From: Plotosus lineatus | Lineage: Eukaryota > Chordata > Actinopteri > Siluriformes > Plotosidae | Direction: 5' to 3' | NCBI GenBank assembly: GCA_024760905.1 | Contig: CM045750.1 | Location: 17,120,419-17,184,418, forward strand | Length of the DNA: 64,000 bases | Shown: piece after piece, positions 1-10,110 of the stretch | Layout of the letters: each line of letters starts with the position of its first letter | Numbering within the stretch: the stretch's first letter is position 1 | The notes under the pieces: generated by a model | Seen by the model: only the letters and a program-made list of their open reading frames with translations | Database searches by the model: none | What the model was told of the DNA's origin: nothing | Made by a program: the position numbers and the translations under genes

Positions 1-337
1 ACATTAAAACGCGCCATTCAAACAATGCATGAGCTGCTCTCCCATCAATGACGTTCAAACATCCCACCCCGCTGGCCTCCCATTGGCTAACAACTGAGCT
101 GTCGTTCCTGTCGCCTTCACTCAGGCGCCATCTTAAACAGGGACGCCATCTTGGACATAATTGCCTAGGAGGGATGACGCATCTACCTCCCAGTGCCTAT
201 TATAGAGCTGAATGTACCATGATGCTTTTCGTGTAAAGGACAGAGTTACGGTTGTTTTATGCTTTATTTCTTGACTCAGGCGTTTCACCTTCCATAAATA
301 TTTGTAAGATTATAACTCTGCTAAGAAGACAAGCTCA

Positions 338-378
<41 letters not shown>

Positions 379-622
379 GAGGAGAAGAACCGTGCTCGAG
401 TGATATCACATGGCCAAACCCGTCCACCATCAGTGCGATATTGAAGCAGAAGGTCTTAAAAATGTATACTTTTATCATTTTTAACGGGTTTAGGGGGTAG
501 TATTGGGGGCCTTGGAACAAATCATGTGTTTTACATGTAAAATGCGGTTCAACTTACGAAAAATGCAGGTTATGAAAAAAGCTCTGAAACGGATTAATTT
601 CGTAAGGTGAGGTACCACTGTA
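1..622. mobile_element. Tigger/pogo-like MITE, cut by window edge
   Basis: The right end reads GTAAGGTGAGGTACCACTGTA, the inverse of the CAGTGGTACCTCACCTTACG terminus seen on complete relatives at 18726-19470 and 45237-45838. Internal blocks with CCCATTGG and GGGATGACGCA motifs match those copies. A (CA)n tract sits inside. The left terminus lies outside the window. Termini of this kind flanked by TA are typical of Tc1/mariner-pogo (Tigger) derivatives; no transposase is encoded. Confidence 0.75.
342..377. repeat. (CA)n microsatellite
   Basis: About 18 CA units, lying within the MITE at the left edge of the window. Confidence 0.95.
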
Positions 623-739
623 CGTGTGTTTATCTACGCTGAAATAACCTTTTAATATTTTTACATTATTTAATCTATTTTGTTTAGTGTTTATACATGT
701 TACAAAACAACGATTAACTTGTTTGCATGATTTTTTACA

Positions 740-872
740 TGACATGCTCTGCCCCAGTACTGCGCAAGGGGCGCTGCGGCCCCCTTGAGCCCCAGCTGAA
801 ATACTTCATTTCCTCTATTTCTAAACCAGTTTCCTCTATTTTTTTCTAAACCTCACTGGGATCCCTGTCCTG
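740..872. repeat. fragment of a dispersed repeat ending CTGGGATCCC
   Basis: The block with GCCCC, CTGAAATA, TTCATTTCCTCTATTTCT and CACTGGGATCCCTG recurs at 21284-21475 in the same order. This identifies a dispersed repeat, probably another small DNA transposon. The left end is not clear. Confidence 0.55.
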
Positions 873-1345
873 TCTTCAGTTCATCGTAAAGGTGCCGGGA
901 GATGGAGTTGCTTCAACCGACGGAATAATATTTTGATATAATGAAGGCCATACAAAGTTTATTTCATGACGATCAGAGGTTTTCGGTTAGACAGACAGCG
1001 AGCCTTCAGTTTGAATCTGAATGACCGGAAATGAACAGGGATTGAAATGCAGGTCGAGTACAGATTCCTCAGTGAAACTCTTCAACTGACTCTGAGACCG
1101 TCATAACAAATGATCTGCAATTCATTCAGGGAAATAAACAATCAACTAGTTGTTGTTATTCGTTCTGAGCCACTGCGCAGATGTCAGACACCAAATTCCT
1201 AAGTTCTCACAGACCTACACACACAAATAAGCAACTACCAATTAATGATAAAGTTAATACTATCAAGTTAAACTGTATCCTAAATTAATCCAAAAACTCA
1301 AACCTGCTTGTAAATTGAAACCCAGCATGCCGAATCGATCCCTAC
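873..1345. other. no recognisable feature
   Basis: AT-rich unique-looking sequence. I see no gene, RNA or repeat I can name. Confidence 0.5.
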
Positions 1346-1555
1346 AGAAACAAGTTGCGTGAACTAAACAACCCTGGTTCTGGTGTGCTTATCAGGATGG
1401 ATAACAAGGAGACTTTGGACAGGGCGACTCCCTCATATATGGCACATACAGATTGGTTAATGACTGTGAACGCGAAAGGCTATTCAAAGACAGTGGGCAT
1501 GAAGAAATATAAACAGACATACCTCGATTTCCACCTGATGCTTCTGGAAAATTAA
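1346..1555 (+). CDS. possible terminal exon or short ORF, unrecognised
   Basis: A CCCTACAG acceptor-like site is followed by an open frame of about 68 codons ending in TAA at 1553-1555. An AATTAAA polyadenylation-like motif follows at once. The encoded peptide has mixed, protein-like composition (it includes LNNPGSGVLIRMDNKETLD and MTVNAKGYSKTVGMKKYKQT) but matches no family I know. No upstream exon is identifiable. It could be the last exon of a plus-strand gene starting outside the window, an old repeat, or chance. Confidence 0.25.
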   Translation, partial: RNKLRELNNPGSGVLIRMDNKETLDRATPSYMAHTDWLMTVNAKGYSKTVGMKKYKQTYLDFHLMLLEN

Positions 1556-2055
1556 AAATTAAACGATTCTTTTTCTCTTTTTTTTTACTGAAAATTAGTC
1601 AAATTTGTGCTCAATGGAGAAGTTAAATCACTGTGGAGCTTCTGCTCAGCATTCTTAAATTTTTAAATAAAGCTAGGAAGAGAGGAAATCATGAATGATG
1701 TCACAAAAGTGCAGGCAGACGCTGTGAAATCACAACCCGAAGCACTAGAGAGAACGAATAGGAATGTGTGACGCCATCCCAGGGTCTTCGCATCACAGCG
1801 TGTCGGTAAATTAGTCCCAGAGATGGCCTATAGGGTGTCTCTATGACATCCTATAGAGACAGAGCCAAATAGACACATTGCAGAGGTATGGACAGCCCAT
1901 AATTACCATGACATCACAATATGAAATCAGTAGCACCCAGCAGGCGAGTGCTCAGCTGGCCCGGGGACTGTTTTTTTTGTCTGTCAGTGTCAACTGAGCC
2001 CACACCCCGTCCGTCCTCTACACGTATGAGTTCCATCACAACAGCTTCCTCACAG

Positions 2056-2092
<37 letters not shown>

Positions 2093-3250
2093 TTTCCTGC
2101 TTCCATTCTCCAGTAAATATACATGAAAATTTCTCGAACAAGGGCAGTGATGCACACCAACTGCATGTTCGTGTACAGTAGGATCATCACGAGCAGGGAG
2201 AAATGGGAACATTTGATTGGATATTTCCCAGCAGAACACAAGGCAGTAATTGGTTGCTGTTTTTAAAGGATTATTGCAGCCACAGATGACAGATTTATTC
2301 AGACACTTAATTCAGATCTCTTAAGATGATAATTGCTGCCACGGTGTAAAGGCCTTTTCAACCAATACAACAGATTGTAGTACAGCTAAAAATATACCAA
2401 CTCCAGCTCTAATGGTTGTTAAAATTAGCGCTTTATTTGGGTACTTGGACATTTTTGTCAATCATTGTAAATAAACTTTTTAATCTCTCTGGTGGTAGAA
2501 TAAGGGAAACGATAAAATTTGATACCTCATTTGTTTAAATCGGTCAAGGAATAACCGAGATATGGATGATAATAGGTCTTGTTAAATGAGCCCTTTATGC
2601 TAATGATGTGCCAATTGCTTGTAAAATATTTACAGATAAAAGGCTGTCATGGCAACCTTCAAAGGGAGGATAAAAGTACCTGTTTATTGCCAATAAATAT
2701 ATCATTGAAAATATGGGATTATTGACAATAATATACTTTTATAAGATCTTTCCGAACATACTTTAATATAATTTTGACTGTTTCATGTTTAAATGGTCAT
2801 TTAAGCCTAAAGTGTTCAATGGTATTTTCATGAATTTTCATCCTGGACCAGATCACTCACCGCCACGCCCGCCGCGGGCCCAGTACGGAACCTGCAGAAT
2901 CTCAGAAGGTCCGTAACATCATACTTTAATACATAAACTACACATCTTGCACCAGTTGTTTGTATACCTGAGATGTCACACCAACTGAAATTTGATGTGA
3001 AAACTCACCTTCAATTTGAAATCTTTGGAAAACTCGGAAAAACTTGACAGATTTTCACTGGGTAAAAACCGGGACATCCTTAATGCATTACAGATTGAAG
3101 ATTGCTGCTCCGTCAATCAAAATACCTTAGAGCTCGTTCCCGAGCCATGTTTTTGGGAACCGATTCAAACGTACCAGTGAAATATTGACGACGTTATTGC
3201 AGGAGGACAGACATACACCGGTGAATTCTGGACTGCCTGTGGTAGATAAT
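1556..3250. other. no gene recognised; one GA microsatellite
   Basis: Unique-looking AT-rich sequence with a (GA)n tract at about 2061-2091. Open frames crossing the tract are low-complexity artefacts. Confidence 0.5.
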
Positions 3251-3255
3251 GGTTT

Positions 3256-3450
3256 GATGGCACAGAGGTCAGTGTGTCTGCCTCACAGCAAGTTCGCAGG
3301 TTTTATTCCCAAGCGAAGGCATTTGCACGTGGAGTTTGCATGCTCCCTCCGTGCCGCGGGGGTTTCCTCCCACAGTCAAAAGACATTCTGCTATAAATTT
3401 CCCCTCGGTGCGAGTGGTTGTGCTCGTTGGCTTTGGGATTGTCTGTCTGG
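3256..3450 (+). repeat. V-SINE-like tRNA-derived SINE, diverged
   Basis: Contains the diverged core of the commonest SINE in this window: GTCTGCCTCACAGCAAG, then GTGGAGTTTGCATGCTC, then TTTCCTCCCACAGTCAAAAGACAT. The better copy at 52258-52455 shows the tRNA-like A and B boxes of the same family. Confidence 0.7.
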
Positions 3451-3511
3451 TAAACTAAGATCAAGAATTAGCTTGTGGCTTTTTCAACAATCAGAAAAGA
3501 AATATTTTGAG

Positions 3512-3864
3512 TGGGGCAGTGGTGGCCTGGTGCTAAAGGGCGCTGGATCACTGATCCTAAGGTTGGAGGTTCGAGTCCCACACCCCACAAGGTTGTCACT
3601 GTCCCCCCAGTGCAGCTAACTGGGTTATCAAAGGCCAGCCATGTCTCTCACTGTCTATGGTGAGAGATTCATGTAAAAGAACCATTGCTGACTTTCGTCA
3701 AGAGTAGCTGCAAAGCCGTCAGCGTGTTTCTGCCCCTTGCTAAAAGGTTGTGTCAGGAAGGGCATCCGACGTTAAAACCATATGCCAAATCAAACATGCA
3801 AATCACATGATTCACTGTGGTGACCTCTGAAAAAGGGAAAAGCCAAAAGGAAAAGAAGAAAAGT
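3512..3864 (+). repeat. tRNA-headed SINE with RTE-like tail (family A), full length
   Basis: Starts GGGGCAGTGGTGGCCTGGTG (A-box-like) and GGTTCGAGTCCCA (B-box-like). It continues through a conserved body (CCATGTCTCTCACTGTCTATGG, GTAAAAGAACCATTGCTGAC) and ends in AGCCAAAAGGAAAAGAAG. Imperfect flanking repeats (AATATTTTGAGT and AGTATTTTGAAT) look like a target-site duplication. It is non-coding; open frames inside it are spurious. Confidence 0.85.
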
Positions 3865-3870
3865 ATTTTG

Positions 3871-4498
3871 AATGAATAACAATGTCTATTATCCCAACAA
3901 GACAAAGAACCAATTAGATCACAGTGTTTCAGTGTAGTATTCACTAAAATATTTACTCCTCAGCTCACTGCAATACTCGATTCTGATTGGTTGATGACAG
4001 AATTCAGTGGTACCTTTTTTTTTTAAACAAACAGTTGAGAAGTATAACTGACTGTTGCAATGAAGAGTGTGATTAGCAGAAAGAGTAGTCATTTTAAAAT
4101 CAATAAAAATCATTTTAAATCAATACATGATTGAATTATTGATTTCTTTAGTACCCGTGTAGTACACAGGATGCACATCAATCATCTGAGAAAAATTAAT
4201 TAACCCTTTCAAGACTCCATTGTGCGTGTGGAGGGTTCATCACATTAGGTATATTTCATCACAGCTGTGTAAACGCTGTTAGGCTTTTAAACCCAACTTA
4301 GTTCATCACATCCAGTTTCTTTGGCTGGAAACGACAAGTTCAAATCCTCCTGGATGGGACATTGCTCCATTACAGGAGTAATGCTCTTTCCCAGTATTTT
4401 TTACTGGAACTCATTTATACTGGGTTGACAGAGGGACACTTGTGGTTAAAGACCTTGCCTTAAGGGTCTCAGCAGCTCTAACTAATTTCACTCGTCTG
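3871..4498. other. no recognisable feature
   Basis: AT-rich sequence without a gene or named repeat that I can support. Confidence 0.45.
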
Positions 4499-4500
4499 TC

Positions 4501-4844
4501 GTCCTTTCGGCTTTTTCCCTTTGACCACGGAGTCGCCACAGCGAATCATCTGATTCGCACGTTTGATTTAGCAGAGGTTTTTACGTCGGATGCCCTTCCT
4601 GTCACAACCCTTTTTTAGCAAGGGACAGAAACACGCTGACGACTTTGCAGCTACTCTTGTCGAAAGTCAGCAATGGTTCTTTTACAGCCTCACACCACAG
4701 ACAGTGAGAGACATGGCCCACCTTTGATAACCCAGTTAGCCGCACTGGGGGGGACAGTGACAACCTTGTGGAGAGTGGGACTCGAACCTCCAACCTTTGG
4801 ATCAGCGATCCAGCGCCCTATACCACTAGACCACCACTGCCCCA
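4501..4844 (-). repeat. family A SINE, full length
   Basis: Reverse-strand copy: it opens with the complement of the AGCCGAAAGGAC tail at 4501 and closes with the complement of GGGGCAGTGGTGGTCTAGTGG at 4844. The body is the same as in the copy at 3512-3864. Confidence 0.85.
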
Positions 4845-4905
4845 TTTTCACTGACTGCCCAAAAGCATCTGTTCGGAGTTGAAATAAGAAAGGTTGGTTT
4901 CAAAC

Positions 4906-5178
4906 CAAGGGCAGTGGTGGCCTAGTGGTGTAGGTGCTGGATCACTGATCCTAAGGTTGGGAGTTCAAGCCCCACTCACCACAGATTGTCAGTGTTGTCA
5001 TTGTGGTGTGTCTGGTGTGTCTCGTGTGTGTCCCCCCCCAAAGCGAACTGGATTATCAAAGACCGACCATGTCTCTCACTGTCTGTGGTGTACACTGCCC
5101 TTGCCCGAGGTCGGCTGGGATGGGCGCCAGCCTCCCCAGGACTCTAATTAGTATTAAGCGGTTACAGAAAATGAACCG
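4906..5178 (+). repeat. family A SINE with alternative L2/V-SINE-type tail
   Basis: The head (GGCAGTGGTGGCCTAGTGG) and the body up to CTCACTGTCTGTGG are family A. The 3' part then changes to CCCTTGCCCGAGG, GATGGGCGCCAGCCTCC and TTAAGCGGTTACAGAAAATG, the tail used by the V-SINE-like family. Confidence 0.8.
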
Positions 5179-5819
5179 AACTGGTTTGAAACCAATTATT
5201 ATCAGGAAATCATAACCTAGACACAAAATGTGGGTGACTTCTATATAAGACGACTAAAAATACATTAATCTGACGAGACTGATTCTCTTATTAACTCTGT
5301 ACAGCAAACCGAAGCTGGCCGAGCTAAATATCTGCTCAATAGTTTAAAGTAACGCAATGAGTCAGTAAATAAAGACCAAACAGGAAACAGCTGAGCTTCG
5401 CGCATGCGCAGGAAGCACTAGCGCCCAAATGCTAACTGTTTTTAGCTGGTAGTCGCTAAAAAATATTCAAAGCATTTCAGTGTTTTATCAAAACGACCGT
5501 ATAGAAATAACCTTACTGTGATTTTAAACACGGTATGGTTACTATTGTTGAAATCTTTACATTCACTTAAAACCGTAAAGCAAACAAGCTGTCATCAATG
5601 CTAACGACCTACTGTATCCACCGCAGTGCTTATTACCGGTGAGGACTAAATGACGCTTTGTAACATAAAACATTCATAATTATACATTAATTCAGCCAAG
5701 GAGTTAAAATGTAGTTGTATCCTGTATAATCCAACAAAAACAAAACACATGTTTAAGAGTTTATGCACTTTTTTCCCTCAGGCGTTCTCAAAATTACCTC
5801 ATTCTGTATGTCGCGTCCC
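5179..5819. other. no recognisable feature
   Basis: AT-rich stretch leading into the CpG-rich segment near 5.8 kb. It contains GCGCATGCGCAGG at about 5400, an NRF1-like palindromic motif, which is compatible with a nearby promoter. Confidence 0.35.
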
Positions 5820-5909
5820 TGCTGCTGAGATTTGACGTGCTCGCGCTCTTGCCTGCGTGTCCCTCGCGCGACCAGTTCTGTCCGCTCCTGGTCCTAGAGT
5901 CTACCGGCG
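5820..5909 (+). promoter_or_regulatory. putative CpG-rich promoter and non-coding first exon, possibly of FUT11
   Basis: This is a local cluster of CpGs in an otherwise AT-rich region, ending CTACCGGCG followed by a strong GTAAGT donor at 5910. There is no sustained open frame. FUT11 coding starts 3.5 kb downstream on the same strand, so a 5' untranslated exon is plausible. No transcript evidence is available and the assignment is inference. Confidence 0.3.
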
Positions 5910-6193
5910 GTAAGTTAATTGTGTTAAATTTTAGCTTTATTTAACGGAAATGCACAGCAAACACTGTCTAGAAGACTTTTGTGTTCATATAAAATAAATT
6001 CCACATGTTGTCTTTTTACATATTTGTTTTTTTATTGGCTTTCAGGGTTTTTGTTGTAATGTTCCTCCATACAGCTAGGTGGCGATAAAGCCTGCACACT
6101 CGGTATTCCAGAGATAGATGCTGAAGAAACATAAACATCGTTTTTTTCTTATTTTGATGGTGGCCTGAGTGAGTGTATTTTTTTGTCTGTCAG

Positions 6194-6235
6194 TCTTTGA
6201 TGATTTGAAACCTGATGTTACTGTGTTGAAGAAAG
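6194..6235 (+). other. putative small exon (42 bp)
   Basis: A strong acceptor (TTTTTTTGTCTGTCAG) and a strong donor (AAAG then GTAAGG) frame 42 bp. It could be a second 5' untranslated exon of FUT11. One frame is open, but no partner exon is recognised. It may be fortuitous. Confidence 0.25.
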
Positions 6236-6704
6236 GTAAGGAGATTCATGATGACAGTGTTTCTTGCACAGAAATGAAATGTTTGTAGGTTGAAAAGCTG
6301 CTTCTTCAGGCTTAGAGGATTCAGTTGGTTCTTCATTCATGGATTTCTTTCAACTGATTACATTTCTATGCTCTTTTTGTTTCCTGGTGTGGGTTTTTTT
6401 TTATGCAATCAAATGACCAGGTCTTGAATATTCTTGTAAGGGTGGACAATATCACACAACTCACAGGATACCTGCTTTTACAATATACAAAACATCACAA
6501 TATTAAAGTTTGTCCACAAGGTATTTTAACCACTGCCTGTAAATATCAGTTATTATTTTCAACAAAATATTGTGTTGCAGTTAAACAAACAAACAAAAAA
6601 CCATGTGAGCTATATACAGAGTTTATTTATTTAAGGGACAATGTACAGGAACATTAAGCTCATAGAGACAGAGATGTACTGTACCAGATTATAGCTTAAT
6701 AGCT

Positions 6705-6911
6705 AGTTTCCATCTGTAGTCCCTAATTTAGAACGGCCAATTAACCTACAGTGCATGTCTTTGGATTGTGGGAGGAAACCGGAGCACCCGGAGGAAACCC
6801 ACACAAGCACGGGGAGAACATGCAAACTCCACACAGAAACGCCCAGGCCGGGAATCGGGCCTTCTTGCTGTGAGGCGGACGTGCTAACCACTACGCCACC
6901 GAGTGACCCAA
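6705..6911 (-). repeat. V-SINE-like SINE
   Basis: Reverse copy with the core complement TGCATGTCTTTGGATTGTGG, GGAGGAAACC and the tRNA-like end GTGCTAACCACTACGCCACC. It shares the same truncated 3' flank (TTCCATCTGTAGTCCCTAA) with the copy at 33515-33727. Confidence 0.85.
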
Positions 6912-7145
6912 TAAAATCTCCCATGTTTCAAAGGTAAATCTTAAAAAAGGGGGGTTAAAGATAATTAAATTAATATTTACACACATGTACTGTCAATCAA
7001 TACATTTTTGTATTCATCTTGTTTAAAAGCTGAATATCTTCCCACTGATGGCCGTCATTGGCTATACACTTGAGGAGATTTTGGCATACTGTATTAATAC
7101 CTTAAGAGAAATGATTTCCTGTGCATTTAACCCATCCATAGTACA

Positions 7146-7178
7146 CATACACACACACGCACACACACACACACACAC
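7146..7178. repeat. (CA)n microsatellite
   Basis: Short CA-rich tract with one CG interruption. Confidence 0.9.
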
Positions 7179-7194
7179 AGAGCAGTTGGCTGCC

Positions 7195-7330
7195 ACACAC
7201 ATTGGGGGCATCCGGAGAGCATTTCAGGGTAGGTGCCTTACTCGAGGGCATTTCACCCATTTATGTGGAGGTGCCGCTCACTCTATTTTGGGTCCCAAAG
7301 CCACTTCTCTAACCATTAGGCTACGACTGC
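7195..7330 (-). repeat. tRNA-like SINE fragment
   Basis: Ends TCTCTAACCATTAGGCTACGAC, the complement of a tRNA A-box-like head (GTAGCCTAATGGTTAGAGA). This resembles another teleost tRNA-derived repeat. No cloverleaf-quality tRNA gene is present. Confidence 0.4.
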
Positions 7331-7839
7331 TGTGACCTGACGGGTGGAGTGGCGACAATCTACTAATGAGTAGCACCATTAAGGGCTTTAAGAGTTTGGA
7401 GTTGATCATTATGCACTTGTGAGTTAAGATCACACCACAGAAAAAATTCTGGGCAACAGGCCGACAACACACCCACCCCATAAACATCACCCCACAACAA
7501 AATCACTCGATATGGTGAGAGTGGGGATTGAACCACCGACTGTTAGATCAGTAAGCCATTGCTTTATCCACTGAGTAACCGCTAACCACAATGATCTTTG
7601 AGCTGTGTGTACCGTAGCTCTTTCTTGCTGAAATCACACATCATGTTCTTTAATATCAAAGTGTATAAATGGGGTCAAGTTGGGCCACCATCGGACCTTA
7701 GTACTACCTCCCCTGCCTCAATAAGTTTCATGTGTGCAAATAATAAATGTATTATCCCTCACTTTTTTAAAATAAGTCTTTTTAAATGTGGAAGGGTTTT
7801 TGGACACCCTATGCAATTATTCATGAATTTATTCATTTT

Positions 7840-8158
7840 CTGTAACCACTTAATCCTAATTAGGATCGCGGGGAAGCTGGCATCCATCCCGGCTGATTCC
7901 GGGCAAGGGCAGAGTACACCCTAGACAGTTCGCCAGGCCATTGCAGGGCAGAAACACGCTGACTGCTGTGCAGCTACTCTTGACAAAAGTCAGCAATGAT
8001 TGTTTTACGTGAACTTCTTCACCATAGACAGTGAGAGACATGGCCAGCCAGTTAGCTGCATTGGGGAGACAGTGACAACCTTGTGGAGAGTGGGACTCGA
8101 ACCCCCAACCTTAAGATCAGCGATCCAGCGCCCTTTACCACCAGGCCACCACTGCCTA
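7840..8158 (-). repeat. family A SINE with L2/V-SINE-type tail
   Basis: On the reverse strand this reads a family A head (complement at 8158) and body, then the GATTAAGTGGTTACAGAAAATG tail at 7840. It has the same chimeric structure as the copy at 4906-5178. Confidence 0.8.
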
Positions 8159-8279
8159 CAGTTATCTTGTTGTCATATCATTATATGTTATATTTTGATT
8201 CCTTTCTGAAAAAGACTAATTAAAAAATGTTATTTTTTCCCTGATAATACAATTTTGCTGTATTATTGTGCATCGCGTC

Positions 8280-8573
8280 AGCATCCCACTCTCCACAAGG
8301 TTGTCACTGTCCCCCCCAGTGCAGCTAACTGGGTTATCAAAGGCAGGCCATGTCTTTCACTGTCTATGGTGTGAAGCATGTAAAAGAACCATTGCTGACT
8401 TTCGTAAAGAGTAGCTGCAAAGTCGTCAGCGTGTTTCTGTCCCTTGCTAAAAAGGGTTGTGACAGGAAGGGCATCCGACGTAAGAACCTCTGCTAAATCA
8501 AACGTGCGAATCAGATGATTCGCTGTGGCGACTCCCGAGTAAAAGGGAAAAAGCCGAAAGGAAGACAGACATA
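8280..8573 (+). repeat. family A SINE, 5'-truncated
   Basis: It lacks the tRNA-like head and begins at CCCACTCTCCACAAGG. It ends in AAAGGGAAAAAGCCGAAAGG, the RTE-like tail. Confidence 0.8.
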
Positions 8574-8581
8574 CATTGTGC

Positions 8582-8804
8582 ATCGCGTCAGCATGCTGGC
8601 ATAGTGGTTATCATGTCGGCTTTAAAGCAAGAAGGTCCTGGGTTTGCATCTTAGGTGTTTTTGTACAGAGTGTGTGTTTTCCTGTAGCTTACATGGGTTT
8701 TCTCCGGGTGCTCTGGTTTCTTCCCGCAGTCAAAGACATGAACATTCGGCTAATCGTTGTCATAAATCACGCCGAGTGATGAGTGTAAGTGTGAATGGTC
8801 GGGG

Positions 8805-8850
<46 letters not shown>

Positions 8851-8965
8851 GACTCTAAGATGGACTGGGTGAGCTGTTCAGAATGTACACTATCTTTGCC
8901 CAGAGTCAGCTGAGATAGGCTACAAGCTTCCCGCGACCCGAGTAGGATTAGACGTTTGGCAAACG
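8582..8965 (+). repeat. V-SINE-like SINE with internal (GT)n
   Basis: Head GGCATAGTGGTTATCATGTC, core TTTCTTCCCGCAGTCAAAGAC and tail GACCCGAGTAGGATTAGACG are recognisable. A (GT)n expansion of about 40 bp lies inside at about 8811-8849. Confidence 0.75.
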
Positions 8966-9435
8966 AACGTGTTTTCTCACATTATCCAAGAATGATGTTT
9001 TATTTTTATAGTGAAATGACAGTAATAAAGACACACGGCAACAACTCGAGGGACTTGTCATATTGTTATAACAGACAACCATCAGCAAAAATCTCATTAT
9101 GGACGAATACCCTGTAATATTCATTAATACGTATGTGTACACCTGTATTTAGCCCATGAAATCACATCATACATAAACATGTTCAGAAGTGACTGGAGTG
9201 ACCTTCCAAATTCCTCCATATGGCAGCAGGGAGTTGATGTACTGGCTCACTTTTGTTGTCAAATAAGCAGGTGTAAGCCACTATAGTGACCTGCATCGGA
9301 ATGAAAGTGTCATTTATCAAAAGTATATACCAGGTGGTTATGAACTAATGGAGCACATTTTTCAAAATTTAAAAGAGAAATCCTGCTTTTATAAAGATTG
9401 ATGGCTCAGCACTAATCTTCTTTTTTACTCTGAAG
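8966..9435. other. 5' flank or upstream sequence of the FUT11 first coding exon
   Basis: No repeat is recognised. Immediately upstream of the ATG the sequence ends TTTTTTACTCTGAAG, which could be a splice acceptor, so the first coding exon may be preceded by an intron and a 5' untranslated exon. Confidence 0.35.
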
Positions 9436-10110
9436 ATGGCTGTGGAGGCTGGGCTTGTGCTCTGCATGTGGCTTTTGAAGCTGTGTGTGCTGCCATGTGT
9501 GGGACACGAGCCGATAGACCTGAACGCTTTCCAGCCCCAGAGTGCACTCACTGACATGGAGTTTGTTAGCGTGAGCTCATACACCGGTCCGGGCAACACA
9601 GACACCCGCAGCAACAAAGAGTTGCCCATCCTGCTGTGGTGGAGTGCCAATCTGTTCCCACACTTTCCAGGTGATACAGAGCGCGTGGACTGTGCTCACT
9701 CTTCCTGCTTGGTGACACAAAACCGCAAGGTCCAGCTGCACCGACGTACAGCCTCCATCATCTTCTATGGCACAGATTTCCGTGCATATGAGGCACCGCT
9801 GCCTCGCCTGCCTCACCAGACGTGGGCACTCTTTCACGAGGAGTCACCAATGAACAACTATATACTGTCACACGGGACTGGAATTCGCCTCTTCAATTAT
9901 ACAGCTACTTTCCGAAGGGAGTCAGACTATCCACTCACGCTGCAGTGGCTGCCGTCACTCGACTACCTGCTTCAGCCTCCTTCTGTCTCACTCGCGGAGA
10001 AGAACCGCTGGAGAAAAGCTGGACTGGCCCCAGTGCTGTACATGCAGTCTCACTGCGATGTCCCCTCAGACAGGGACCGCTATGTCCAGGAACTTATGAA
10101 GTACATACAG
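9436..10110 (+). CDS. fut11: fut11 coding exon 1
   Basis: 225 codons from ATG to KYIQ, followed by a GTAATT donor, phase 0. It carries the membrane anchor, the stem and the acceptor-binding half. The ATG opens [14 protein letters not shown], giving a signal-anchor directly at the start. The open frame beyond 10110 runs into intron and V-SINE sequence and is not coding. Confidence 0.92.
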
